From NCBI RefSeq assembly GCF_031344055.1, contig NZ_JADBEN010000001.1: a DNA stretch of 64,000 nt. The stretch is one strand, 5' to 3'. Source of the stretch: Methylobacillus flagellatus_A. Its GTDB lineage: Bacteria; Pseudomonadota; Gammaproteobacteria; Burkholderiales; Methylophilaceae. The translations under genes were made by a program, and so were the position numbers. This document shows positions 33,017 to 42,076 of this stretch, in pieces; position 1 is the first letter of the stretch; every line of letters begins with the position of its first letter. The notes under the pieces are model-generated. The model saw only the letters and a program-made list of their open reading frames with translations. It was not told the DNA's origin and made no database searches.

Positions 33017-33707
33017 CTTATTCTCCTTTATTTGAGGTGAAGTACCATCCGCAGTCAATGCATGCGGAATCTTTGCGGATGAGCTTAAGCCTGCTTGTTA
33101 CCAGACCATTATGGCAATGCTTAGTTTCGCTAGTTTAGGCGTCGCTACAGGGGAGTGCAAATTGATTATGTTTATAGGAATGATAGCCTGGGTTAATTGC
33201 CGCGGCCCCCATCAAAAGAGCCGGCAGGTGATATGAGCATGGGTAAAACGGCGAAGTAGGAACTATCTGACAAGGATGCCATCCAACTGCGTGACGGGAA
33301 CACAATTCCTGTCGAGTCGATTCACCTCCCAAAAGGAAAAGGAAGCAGCATATGTTGGTACTAGAAGTTCGTCCCCCTTCAGGACATGCGGACGACGTTC
33401 TGCATCCTGAGCAAGTTGTTCCGCGTTTCAACCACGCTCAATATGTTCCCGCAGAAAATGTCGCAGAAAAAGAAGCGGCATTCGACCGTATCAGCCGCGC
33501 AGGCAATCAAGGCGCGCTGGTCAGGAACATCGATGCGTTTTGCGATTGTGTCTGAAGCGGTTCGATCGCACGAGTGGAAATGGCTGGGGCGCGCTCCGGC
33601 CATCATGTATTTGCCGCTTCATGCTGCTGAGCAGCATGCCGGAGCGAAACAGGGTTGATGCTGATATAATCGGGACAGCTTAATTTTGTGCCGGGTACTG
33701 AATCATC
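33017..33707. other. Long intergenic region between dps and ftsK
   Basis: About 690 bases between divergent genes. A 67-codon plus-strand frame at 33352-33555 follows AAAAGGAAAAGGAAGC and might be expressed. Overlapping frames on both strands compete with it and none resembles a known protein. No clear tRNA, repeat or terminator was seen. It could be a promoter region with a small RNA or a decayed gene. Confidence 0.35.
33352..33555 (+). CDS. Possible small protein of unknown function
   Basis: 67 residues starting MLVLEVRPPSGHADD and ending FCDCV. The frame has a purine-rich stretch upstream (AAGGAAGC about eight bases before ATG). Composition looks protein-like, but no family is recognised and other frames overlap. 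It is recorded as a candidate only. Confidence 0.3.
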   Translation: MLVLEVRPPSGHADDVLHPEQVVPRFNHAQYVPAENVAEKEAAFDRISRAGNQGALVRNIDAFCDCV

Positions 33708-36005
33708 TTGTTTTTCCAGAAAAAAAGCACGCCGCTCAATAGCCGTCGTCAAGCCGAACCTGAAGCCACCCCTGGCATCGTCAAGGAAGCCTGGTGGCTT
33801 GTGTTGGTCGTCGTCGGCCTTTATCTCGCCTTAATCTTATTCACTTACCGCAGCACCGACCCTTCCTGGTCGCACAGTACCAGCGACGGCGACGTGACGC
33901 AGAACGCAGGTGGGGCGCTGGGCGCCTGGCTGTCCGATATCCTGCTGTACCTGTTTGGTTTTTCCGCCTGGTGGTGGGTGGTGCTGGCGTTTTACGCCAT
34001 GTGGCTGGTATACCTGCGCCTTGAAGTCGTCGATGCCGAGCGCAAGCCATTGATCTGGCTCAACCTGGCTGGGTTCGCCATGTTGCTGCTGTCCTCGGCT
34101 GCATTGGAGGCAGGGCATTTTTACGCCATGACGGTGGAATTGCCGCTGGCCGCTGGCGGCATGCTGGGTTCACTGGTGGATGCCGGCCTGCAGGCGATAC
34201 TGGGCTTCGCGGGTTCAACACTGGTGCTGCTGTTGCTGCTTGCGGTGGGCTTCAGCCTGTTCACTGGCTGGTCGTGGATCGCGATTGCGGAAAAATTCGG
34301 CGCCGGGCTGGAGTTCAGCTATCACTACGTTATCGAGCGCTGGCAGGATTACCAGGACAGGAAAGTGGGCAAGGCCGCCGAGCAGCAGCGCAACGAGTTC
34401 GTGGGCAATGAGCGCAAGCGCACCGAGGACCGCCAGCCTGTACAGATCGAGGTGCCGCCTACGTTCGAGATCGCGAAAAGCGAGCGGGTGCAGCGCGAGA
34501 AGCAGACGCCGTTGTTCGAGGCATTGCCGGATTCTCCTCTGCCGCCCTTGCATCTGCTGGATGAACCCAGCGGTGTGGTGGAAGTGCAGTCTGCCGAGAC
34601 CCTCGAATTCACTTCGCGCCTGATCGAGCGCAAGCTCATGGATTTCGGCATCGAAGTCAAGGTGGTGACCGCGTTGCCCGGCCCGGTGATTACGCGCTAT
34701 GAAATCGACCCGGCGGCAGGAGTCAAGGGCAGCCAGGTCGCCAACCTCTCCAAGGACTTGGCGCGGGCCTTGTCTGTCATCAGCGTGCGCGTGGTGGAGA
34801 CCATCCCGGGCAAGACCTACATGGGCCTGGAAATCCCCAACCCCAAGCGCCAGATCGTCTATCTTTCCGAGATTCTCGGCTCTCAGGTGTATGCCGACGT
34901 GAGTTCGCCATTGGCGATCGCCATGGGCAAGGATATTTCCGGCAAGCCCGTAGTGGCCGACCTTGCCAAGATGCCCCACGTGCTGGTCGCGGGGACTACC
35001 GGCTCGGGCAAATCGGTGGCGATCAACGCCATGATCCTGAGCCTGGTCTACAAGGCGGAACCCAGCAAGGTGCGCCTGATCCTGATCGATCCCAAGATGC
35101 TGGAACTGTCCGTGTACGACGCGATTCCGCATCTGCTGGCCCCGGTGATTACCGACATGCGCCAGGCGGGCAATGCGCTCAACTGGAGCGTGGCGGAAAT
35201 GGAGCGGCGCTACAAGCTGATGTCCATGCTCGGCGTGCGAAACCTTGCTGGCTACAACCAGAAGATCCGCGATGCGGAAAAAGAAGGTAAGTCGATTCCG
35301 CACCCGTTCAGCCTGACGCCGGACGAACCCGAACCGCTGGAAGAACTGCCATTGATCGTGGTGGTGATCGACGAGTTGGCCGACCTCATGATGGTGGTCG
35401 GCAAAAAGGTGGAAGAGCCGATCGCGCGTCTCGCACAGAAGGCCCGCGCCTGCGGCATCCACCTCGTGGTGGCGACCCAGCGTCCGTCGGTGGACGTCAT
35501 CACCGGCCTGATCAAGGCCAATATCCCGACCCGCGTGGCGTTCCAGGTCTCGAGCAAGATAGACTCGCGCACCATCCTTGACCAGATGGGCGCGGAAGCG
35601 CTGCTGGGCCAGGGCGATATGCTCTACCAGCCGCCCGGCACCAGCGATCCGCAGCGCGTGCATGGCGCCTTTGTTTCCGACCAGGAAGTGCACCGCGTGG
35701 TGGAATACCTTAAACAGCAGGGCGAGCCGAATTACATCGAGGGCATCCTCACCGGCGGCAGCGAGGATGGCGGCGAGGCAGGTGAACTCGGCGAGAGCGG
35801 CGGCGAGGCAGACCCGCTTTACGACGAGGCCGTCGCCATCGTGCTCAAGTCGCGCCGCGCGTCCATTTCATCCGTCCAGCGGCAGTTGCGCATCGGCTAC
35901 AACCGCGCTGCGCGCCTGATCGAGGAAATGGAGCGGGCCGGGCTGGTGTCTGCCATGCAGAGCAATGGCAACCGGGAAGTGATTGCGCCCAATAACCATG
36001 AATAA
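33708..36005 (+). CDS. ftsK: DNA translocase FtsK
   Basis: 765 residues. Four membrane helices in the first 190 residues are followed by a charged linker, the alpha/beta translocase domain with Walker A G-T-T-G-S-G-K-S (429-436) and Walker B V-V-V-I-D-E-L-A-D, and a C-terminal gamma winged helix (S-S-V-Q-R-Q-L-R-I-G-Y-N-R-A-A-R) that reads KOPS sites. FtsK pumps DNA at the septum and activates XerCD. The linker is short compared with E. coli FtsK. A Gly/Glu-rich stretch (near residue 684) separates motor and gamma. The start is TTG with no upstream ATG in frame. lolA follows 18 bases downstream, as in E. coli. Confidence 0.95.
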   Translation: MFFQKKSTPLNSRRQAEPEATPGIVKEAWWLVLVVVGLYLALILFTYRSTDPSWSHSTSDGDVTQNAGGALGAWLSDILLYLFGFSAWWWVVLAFYAMWLVYLRLEVVDAERKPLIWLNLAGFAMLLLSSAALEAGHFYAMTVELPLAAGGMLGSLVDAGLQAILGFAGSTLVLLLLLAVGFSLFTGWSWIAIAEKFGAGLEFSYHYVIERWQDYQDRKVGKAAEQQRNEFVGNERKRTEDRQPVQIEVPPTFEIAKSERVQREKQTPLFEALPDSPLPPLHLLDEPSGVVEVQSAETLEFTSRLIERKLMDFGIEVKVVTALPGPVITRYEIDPAAGVKGSQVANLSKDLARALSVISVRVVETIPGKTYMGLEIPNPKRQIVYLSEILGSQVYADVSSPLAIAMGKDISGKPVVADLAKMPHVLVAGTTGSGKSVAINAMILSLVYKAEPSKVRLILIDPKMLELSVYDAIPHLLAPVITDMRQAGNALNWSVAEMERRYKLMSMLGVRNLAGYNQKIRDAEKEGKSIPHPFSLTPDEPEPLEELPLIVVVIDELADLMMVVGKKVEEPIARLAQKARACGIHLVVATQRPSVDVITGLIKANIPTRVAFQVSSKIDSRTILDQMGAEALLGQGDMLYQPPGTSDPQRVHGAFVSDQEVHRVVEYLKQQGEPNYIEGILTGGSEDGGEAGELGESGGEADPLYDEAVAIVLKSRRASISSVQRQLRIGYNRAARLIEEMERAGLVSAMQSNGNREVIAPNNHE

Positions 36006-36023
36006 GCACGAAAGATTGAGCAA

Positions 36024-36629
36024 ATGAGGGTTGTAGCAGCATTGTTAATGATGATGCCATTGATAGCACAAGCTGATGGTGTCGAGTCGCTCAAGGCGTT
36101 TTTCAAGTCCACCAGCGCCATGCAGGCGCATTTCCACCAGGTCGTCACCGACGCGCAGGGCAACAAGGTGCAGGAAGTCGCAGGCAATATGCAGTTGCAG
36201 CGTCCCGGCAAGTTCAGGTGGGATTACGACAAGCCCTATGTGCAGCAGATCGTGGGCGACGGCGAGAAGGTCTGGCTCTACGATCCCGACCTCAACCAGG
36301 TGACCGTGCGGGCGATGGGCAAGGCGATCGGCTCCAGCCCGGCCTCTCTGCTGGCCGGTGCGCAGGATGCCGAGCGCAATTTCACCTTGACCACTGTCAG
36401 CCGGTCCGACGGCCTGGAGTGGGCGCAGGCGGTGCCCAAGGCGGAAGAGAGCGGCTTCGACAAGGTATTGCTCGGCTTCAAGGGCGACGAATTGCAGAAG
36501 ATGGAGCTGCACGACAGCTTCGGGCATACCACCAGCATCCAGTTCAGTAAGCTGCAGCGCAATCCCTCTATCGCCAACAGCCAATTCAAGTTTGTGGTAC
36601 CTGCGGGGGCCGATGTGGTGGGCGAGTAA
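36024..36629 (+). CDS. lolA: Outer-membrane lipoprotein carrier protein
   Basis: 201 residues. A short signal peptide (cleavage after A-Q-A near residue 17) is followed by the LolA fold: F-H-Q-V-V-T-D, P-G-K-F-R-W-D-Y, K-V-W-L-Y-D-P-D-L-N-Q-V and the F-K-F-V-V-P-x-G-A-D-V ending. LolA carries lipoproteins across the periplasm from LolCDE to LolB. It lies between ftsK and a barrel protein whose GTG start touches its stop codon (TAAGTG). Confidence 0.95.
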   Translation: MRVVAALLMMMPLIAQADGVESLKAFFKSTSAMQAHFHQVVTDAQGNKVQEVAGNMQLQRPGKFRWDYDKPYVQQIVGDGEKVWLYDPDLNQVTVRAMGKAIGSSPASLLAGAQDAERNFTLTTVSRSDGLEWAQAVPKAEESGFDKVLLGFKGDELQKMELHDSFGHTTSIQFSKLQRNPSIANSQFKFVVPAGADVVGE

Positions 36630-38009
36630 GTGGCCGTATTCAAGCAATGTATGGCGGGCAGCAAGGCCGTATTGTACAGGGCCGCTTTCCACGGCGTGGT
36701 GGGGGCGGCCTTGCTGTTGATGGGCGGAGCTGCGGCTTGCGCGCAGGATGCTGACTTGCTCGACAAGGCAGGCAGCCTGATAGCGAGCCGCGACTATGCT
36801 GCCGCATACGCCCTGCTGGAGCCGGTGGAGTCCGAGCATTCGGGCGACCCGGCGTATGACATGCTGTTCGGGCTGGCCGCGATTGACAGCGGGCATGTGA
36901 CGCGCGGCGTGTTTGCTCTCGAGCGCGTGCTTGCGGTGCAGCCGGATAACGCCAACGCCAGGGCGCAGATCGCCCGCGCGTATTTCCTTTTGGGCGAGCA
37001 AGAAGCCGCCCGCGCCGAATTCAGGAACGTGCTCGACCGGCAGCCGCCGGAAGACATGGCCCGGGTGATCAATCGCTATATGAGCGCGATCGACAAGGCC
37101 CAGGGGCTGGCGACGACATTCTCGGCCTATATTGAAGGTACGCTGGGCCATGATTCCAATGTGAACAGCGCCACCGGGGTTTCTTCAGTGGCGGTTCCCT
37201 TGTTCGGCGGGCAGATCATCATTGACCTTGACCGGGCATCCCGTGAGACTAGCGATAATTACATGAACCTGGCCGGCGGCGTCTCGCTCCGCACCCCATT
37301 GGCAGACCGGCTCACTTTTTTTGCCGGCATCAATGCTTCGCAGCGGTTGAACAATCACGAGAATGAATTCGAGATCGGTATGCTTGATGCCAATGCCGGA
37401 CTCAGCTACCGTAAATATCGCGATACTTACACCGTGGCGGCGCAGGCCACTCACCTGAGCTTGGATAAACAGATCTATCGTCGCACCCATGGCATCAATG
37501 CCCAATGGCAGCGTGATATCAATAACAAGAACCAGGTTAATCTGTTTGCGCAACTATCCCGCCTTGAATATCCTGATAACGATATTCGGGACGCGGACCG
37601 CTATGTGGCAGGGGGCGGCTGGGCGCATGTGTTCGATGGCGACCTGACGCCGCTGCTATTTATCAGCGGATATGCGGGCCGGGAGGAGACGCGGGACAGG
37701 CGGTGGGATTTTCTCAGCAATCGGCTCTACGGCATCCGCGGTGGCGGGCAATTGATGCTAAAGCCTAAGCTGGTGGCGTTCACCACCCTGGGATACGAAT
37801 ACAGGACGCATGACGAACAAGAGCCGTTGTTCTTGAAGGACAGGATCGACAGGCAGTGGGACTTAAGCCTGGGCTTGCGCTATCTGCCTGGGTACAATTG
37901 GGTCATAAAACCGCAACTGACTTATATTAGAAACGAGTCGAACATTGATCTCAACGACTTTGACCGCTACATGGTGTCCGTCAGCGTCCGCCGTGAGTTC
38001 AATTGGTAA
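36630..38009 (+). CDS. TPR plus outer-membrane barrel protein (DUF560/SLAM-like)
   Basis: 459 residues. A signal peptide ends near A-C-A-Q (residue 39), then a TPR-like helical region (about 45-150) has V-L-A-V-Q-P-D-N-A-N-A-R-A-Q-I-A-R-A-Y-F. The C-terminal part (about 165-459) is a beta-barrel with repeated alternating strands (G-H-D-S-N-V-N near its start) and a terminal R-R-E-F-N-W. The TPR-barrel layout is that of surface lipoprotein assembly modulators and DUF560 proteins. SLAM function is inferred only. The GTG start abuts the lolA stop. The next gene encodes a FecR-domain protein. Confidence 0.72.
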   Translation: MAVFKQCMAGSKAVLYRAAFHGVVGAALLLMGGAAACAQDADLLDKAGSLIASRDYAAAYALLEPVESEHSGDPAYDMLFGLAAIDSGHVTRGVFALERVLAVQPDNANARAQIARAYFLLGEQEAARAEFRNVLDRQPPEDMARVINRYMSAIDKAQGLATTFSAYIEGTLGHDSNVNSATGVSSVAVPLFGGQIIIDLDRASRETSDNYMNLAGGVSLRTPLADRLTFFAGINASQRLNNHENEFEIGMLDANAGLSYRKYRDTYTVAAQATHLSLDKQIYRRTHGINAQWQRDINNKNQVNLFAQLSRLEYPDNDIRDADRYVAGGGWAHVFDGDLTPLLFISGYAGREETRDRRWDFLSNRLYGIRGGGQLMLKPKLVAFTTLGYEYRTHDEQEPLFLKDRIDRQWDLSLGLRYLPGYNWVIKPQLTYIRNESNIDLNDFDRYMVSVSVRREFNW

Positions 38010-38022
38010 TGGAGGGCTATTG

Positions 38023-39246
38023 ATGCAGATCGCGACGACAATCAGGATTGCACTGCTCGCGCTGGCTACTGCGGCGAATGCCAGTGTCGCCATCGCGGCT
38101 GCGGGCAAGGTGGAGTTTGTGCATGGCGCGGCGAGCATTGTGGACAGCGCGGGCAATGCGCGCGAGGCCAGCAAGGGCAGCCAGTTCGATGAGGGGGAAA
38201 CCTTGATCACCGCCGATGGCCGCATGCAGGTGAAGTTTATCGACGGCGGTTACATTTCCCTGCAGCCCAATACCAGCTTCAAGGTCGAGGAATATCACTA
38301 CAACGGCCGGGAAGACGGCAGTGAGCGCGGCATCTTCCGCCTGGTCAAGGGAGGTTTGCGTGCCATTACCGGGGTGATTGGCCATGCCAACAAGCCGAAT
38401 TACCGCATGGATACGCCGGTTGCCACCATCGGCATACGCGGCACCGAATTCACCGCCTCGCTCGACGATGCGCAAAAGCTGCTGGTCAAGGTGGGCGACG
38501 GCGCGGTATTCATGCAAAACGACGTGGGCAACCTCGTGCTATACAGGGGGCAGGCAGGGGAAGTATCCAACGCAGGCAGCCGTCCGGGCTACTCCGAGGT
38601 CTTGCCGGTACTGGTCGCCGCCGGCCCTCAACAGGGTACTTTCCAGGATACCCTGGAAGAGAAACATGCATCGGATGCCAGTGAAAAAGGGTTTGCCAAC
38701 GCCGATATCAGGAGCGATCAGGGGGTGCCTTGCGCTATGTCTAATTGCCTGGCCTTGAACGAAAATGAAATCGAGTCACCGACGCCATTGTTACCGCCAC
38801 TGCCAGGAGGAAGCGGGGATGACATTGCTGCACAAGTTGGCAATGCCATCAAGGAGAATATGACAGGCTCTTGGAGCGGCAGCAATGAGGTTAATGGACG
38901 TTTGCTAGGATTTTCAGTACCTCTTATGGCAGAAGGCAAGTTGGATGTGAATTTTGGCAGGTCGGAGGCAAGTTTCAGTGTGGACATTAGTGGTTGGATG
39001 AATCTCGTTACGTCACGAGCGGCTGATGGCCGATTGAATGCCGATGGAAGTTTTACTTTCAGTGATGGTGCCATGACGGGCAGCGCGTGCATCACGGGTT
39101 GTACCTTGACGGTGAATCAAGGGCAACTGAGTGGTGAAGGGCTTGGAAATGCCGGTATTAACTTTTCTGTGCAGGATTTATTTAAATTGATTACTTTGGT
39201 GAACCGGCAGAACTTGCAGTTACAGGGGGGGCTTACTGCTCCCTAA
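38023..39246 (+). CDS. FecR-domain exported protein
   Basis: 407 residues. A signal peptide (about 1-25) is followed by a FecR domain: G-K-V-E-F-V-H-G-A-A, the central F-I-D-G-G-Y-I-S-L-Q-P-N-T and T-P-V-A-T-I-G-I-R-G-T-E-F. It lacks any transmembrane anti-sigma segment and ends in a beta-rich region with a single C-x3-C pair (A-C-I-T-G-C). The stand-alone exported FecR proteins usually act in surface assemblies rather than iron sensing. GGAGG lies seven bases before ATG. It follows the DUF560-like gene by 13 bases and is likely co-transcribed. The last codons are less GC-rich than the N-terminal half. Confidence 0.8.
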   Translation: MQIATTIRIALLALATAANASVAIAAAGKVEFVHGAASIVDSAGNAREASKGSQFDEGETLITADGRMQVKFIDGGYISLQPNTSFKVEEYHYNGREDGSERGIFRLVKGGLRAITGVIGHANKPNYRMDTPVATIGIRGTEFTASLDDAQKLLVKVGDGAVFMQNDVGNLVLYRGQAGEVSNAGSRPGYSEVLPVLVAAGPQQGTFQDTLEEKHASDASEKGFANADIRSDQGVPCAMSNCLALNENEIESPTPLLPPLPGGSGDDIAAQVGNAIKENMTGSWSGSNEVNGRLLGFSVPLMAEGKLDVNFGRSEASFSVDISGWMNLVTSRAADGRLNADGSFTFSDGAMTGSACITGCTLTVNQGQLSGEGLGNAGINFSVQDLFKLITLVNRQNLQLQGGLTAP

Positions 39247-39292
39247 TCTCTGTAGTTTCTAAACCATACGGGCGGTAGAATAGGGCTTTTTG

Positions 39293-40681
39293 ATGCTCCC
39301 AGGTCTACTGTCACGTGGTATTTCTTCGCATGAATCATCAACAACAACAGGCACTGCTTTGACCGGACTATTCGAACCCGTTGCCCCTCAAGCGCCGCTG
39401 GCAGAGCGCTTGCGCCCCAAGTCGCTGGACGAGGTGGTCGGGCAAAAGCACCTGCTGGGCGAAGGCAAGCCTTTGCGCCTGGCTTTCACCTCGGGCAAGC
39501 TGCCGTCGATGATACTGTGGGGGCCGCCGGGCGTGGGCAAGACCACGCTGGCCAGGCTGATTGCCAATACCGCGGATGCCGAGTTCATCCCCTTGTCCGC
39601 CGTGCTGGCCGGGATCAAGGACATTCGCGAAGCCGTGGAGCGCGCCGAGCATACCTTGCAGCAACGCGGCCGCCGCACCATCCTGTTCGTCGATGAAGTG
39701 CACCGCTTCAACAAGGGCCAGCAGGATGCTTTCCTGCCGTTCGTGGAAAGCGGCCTGATCACCTTCATCGGCGCCACCACGGAAAACCCTTCGTTCGAGG
39801 TCAACAGCGCCCTGTTGAGCCGGGCGCAGGTGTTCGTGCTCAACGCCTTGTCCGAGGATGAGCTGAAACAGTTGCTCGAGCGCGGCAAGCAGGAAATGCA
39901 GCTGGATATTCCCTTGACGCCGGATGTCGTCGAGCAGGTGCTCGGCTATGCGGACGGCGACGCCAGGCGGCTGCTCAATTTTGCCGAAGGCCTGTTCAAT
40001 GCGGCGATTGCGGCCGGCGTATCGGAGATCAATGCCGAATTCTTGCAGTCGACCATGGCGAGCAAGCTGCGTCGGTTCGACAAGGGCGGCGAGGCTTTCT
40101 ACGACCAGATATCCGCCCTGCATAAATCCGTGCGCGGCTCCAACCCTGATGCGGCCCTGTACTGGTTCCTGCGCATGATTGACGGCGGGGCCGATCCGCT
40201 TTATCTGGGCCGCCGCATCGTGCGCATGGCGGTCGAGGATATCGGCATTGCCGACCCGCGCGCGCAGACCATGGCGCTGGAAGCCTGCCAGATTTACGAA
40301 CGCCTGGGGTCGCCGGAGGGGGAGCTGGCATTGTCCAATGCCGTGATCTACCTGGCGGTGGCGGCCAAGAGCAATGCGGCCTATATGGCCTACAACCAGG
40401 CCAAGGCCTTTGTCGCCAGCGACAAGTCGCGCCCTGTGCCCTTGCATCTGCGCAATGCGCCGACCAAGCTCATGAAGGCATTGGACTACGGCAAGGAATA
40501 CCGTTACGCGCACAACGAGCCGGGGGCTTATGCCGCCGGCGAGGACTACTTCCCCGACGACCTTGAGGCGATGCAGTTTTATGTGCCCACGCCGCGCGGG
40601 CTTGAAGGTAAAATTGCCGAGAAAATGGCGCACTTGAGGGCGCTTGACGAGGATGCCCGTGCCAAGAAGCGGAAAAAATAA
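39293..40681 (+). CDS. rarA: Replication-associated recombination protein RarA (MgsA)
   Basis: About 440-460 residues. The AAA+ core has Walker A G-P-P-G-V-G-K-T-T, Walker B L-F-V-D-E-V-H-R-F-N and sensor 1 G-A-T-T-E-N-P-S; the C-terminal domain shows S-V-R-G-S-N-P-D-A-A-L-Y-W and the typical P-V-P-L-H-L-R-N-A-P-T. RarA acts at stalled replication forks. The start is uncertain: ATG 39293 has AGGG upstream, but homology seems to begin only at T-G-L-F-E-P (TTG at 39359). serS follows 44 bases downstream. Confidence 0.94.
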   Translation: MLPGLLSRGISSHESSTTTGTALTGLFEPVAPQAPLAERLRPKSLDEVVGQKHLLGEGKPLRLAFTSGKLPSMILWGPPGVGKTTLARLIANTADAEFIPLSAVLAGIKDIREAVERAEHTLQQRGRRTILFVDEVHRFNKGQQDAFLPFVESGLITFIGATTENPSFEVNSALLSRAQVFVLNALSEDELKQLLERGKQEMQLDIPLTPDVVEQVLGYADGDARRLLNFAEGLFNAAIAAGVSEINAEFLQSTMASKLRRFDKGGEAFYDQISALHKSVRGSNPDAALYWFLRMIDGGADPLYLGRRIVRMAVEDIGIADPRAQTMALEACQIYERLGSPEGELALSNAVIYLAVAAKSNAAYMAYNQAKAFVASDKSRPVPLHLRNAPTKLMKALDYGKEYRYAHNEPGAYAAGEDYFPDDLEAMQFYVPTPRGLEGKIAEKMAHLRALDEDARAKKRKK

Positions 40682-40725
40682 CTCAACGTGCCTATGCACA
40701 CTTGCAATCAAACCCAGGAATTTTC

Positions 40726-42018
40726 ATGTTAGACATCCAGCAGTTACGCAATGACCTCGATAACGTCGTGGCGCGCCTTGCCAGCCGAGGCTTTGCTTTT
40801 GATACCGATGCTTTTACAGCACTTGAGAACGAGCGTAAGACCGTGCAGACGCGTACGCAGGATTTGCAGGCCAAGCGCAATGCCACTTCCAAGCAGATCG
40901 GCATCGCCAAGTCCAAGGGCGAGGATGTCGCCCCCATCATGGCGGAAATCGCCGGCCTGGGCGCCCAGTTGAAGGAAGATGAGGAACGATTGGCAGTTAT
41001 TCAGGCCGAGCTGCAGCAACTCCTGTTGAACGTGCCAAACCTGCCGCATGAAAGCGTGCCTGCCGGCAAGTCGGAAGAGGACAACGTCGAGGTACGCCGT
41101 GTAGGGACGCCGCGCAGTTTTGACTTCCAGATCAAGGATCATACCGACATCGGCACGCCGCTGGGCCTGGATTTCGACACCGGCGCCAAGCTGGCCGGCG
41201 CGCGATTCACCCTCATGCGCGGGCAGATCGCCCGCCTGCACCGCGCGCTGGCGCAGTTCATGCTGGATACGCAGACGGAAAGGCACGGTTATACCGAATG
41301 CTACACGCCCTACATCGTCAACGCCGACACCCTGCGCGGCACCGGCCAGTTGCCCAAGTTCGAGGCGGACCTGTTCGCCGCGCAGAAGGGCGGGCAGGAA
41401 GGCGACAGCAACGAAGCGTTTTACCTGATCCCGACTTCCGAGGTGACGCTGACCAACACCGTGCGCGACGAAATCGTGGCGCTGGACAGCCTGCCGATCA
41501 AGCTGACGGCGCATACCCCATGCTTCCGTTCCGAGGCAGGTTCTTACGGCCGCGATACGCGCGGCATGATACGCCAGCACCAGTTCGACAAGGTGGAAAT
41601 GGTGCAGATCACCCATCCCGAGCGCAGCTACGAAGCGCTGGAAGAGATGGTCGGCCATGCGGAACACGTGCTGCAGGCGTTGGGATTGCCATACCGTGTC
41701 GTGCTGCTGTGCACCGGCGACATGGGCTTCGGCGCGGCCAAGACCTATGACCTGGAAGTCTGGCTGCCTGCGCAGAATACCTACCGCGAAATCTCCTCCG
41801 TCTCCAATTGCGAGGCGTTCCAGGCGCGCCGCCTGCAGGCGCGTTTCCGCAATGAAGGCGGCAAGCCCGAGTTGCTGCATACCTTGAACGGTTCAGGCCT
41901 GGCAGTGGGCCGTACCCTGGTGGCCGTGCTGGAGAACAACCAGCAGGCCGACGGCAGCGTGGTGGTGCCTGAGGCGCTGCGCCCTTACATGGGCGGGCTG
42001 GAAGTCATCAACGCCTAG
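40726..42018 (+). CDS. serS: Seryl-tRNA synthetase
   Basis: 430 residues. The N-terminal coiled-coil arm (about 30-100) is rich in E/K/Q, and the class II core shows T-S-E-V-T-L-T-N, the motif 2 F-R-S-E-A-G-S-Y-G-R-D-T-R-G and motif 3 N-G-S-G-L-A-V-G-R-T. It charges tRNA(Ser) and tRNA(Sec). A tRNA-Ser(CGA) gene lies elsewhere in this window. The arrangement rarA-serS is conserved in many proteobacteria. A strong terminator follows. Confidence 0.97.
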   Translation: MLDIQQLRNDLDNVVARLASRGFAFDTDAFTALENERKTVQTRTQDLQAKRNATSKQIGIAKSKGEDVAPIMAEIAGLGAQLKEDEERLAVIQAELQQLLLNVPNLPHESVPAGKSEEDNVEVRRVGTPRSFDFQIKDHTDIGTPLGLDFDTGAKLAGARFTLMRGQIARLHRALAQFMLDTQTERHGYTECYTPYIVNADTLRGTGQLPKFEADLFAAQKGGQEGDSNEAFYLIPTSEVTLTNTVRDEIVALDSLPIKLTAHTPCFRSEAGSYGRDTRGMIRQHQFDKVEMVQITHPERSYEALEEMVGHAEHVLQALGLPYRVVLLCTGDMGFGAAKTYDLEVWLPAQNTYREISSVSNCEAFQARRLQARFRNEGGKPELLHTLNGSGLAVGRTLVAVLENNQQADGSVVVPEALRPYMGGLEVINA

Positions 42019-42040
42019 AAATAAGCAAGTCTCCGTCAAC

Positions 42041-42076
42041 TGATGCCGCAGCGAGCAATCGCTCGCTGCGGCATCA
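42041..42076. terminator. Strong hairpin between serS and the Kef-type gene
   Basis: A perfect 16-base inverted repeat (TGATGCCGCAGCGAGC / GCTCGCTGCGGCATCA) with an AATC loop. It covers the stop codon of the convergent antiporter gene, so that mRNA ends inside the hairpin. There is no long T-run, but the position between convergent genes fits termination. Confidence 0.7.

Noticed and set aside
34215..35693. 492-codon minus-strand frame opposite ftsK
   Set aside because: It mirrors ftsK codons and shows no domain or ribosome binding site.
39368..40711. Long minus-strand frame opposite rarA
   Set aside because: rarA has all AAA+ motifs on the plus strand; this is antisense coincidence.
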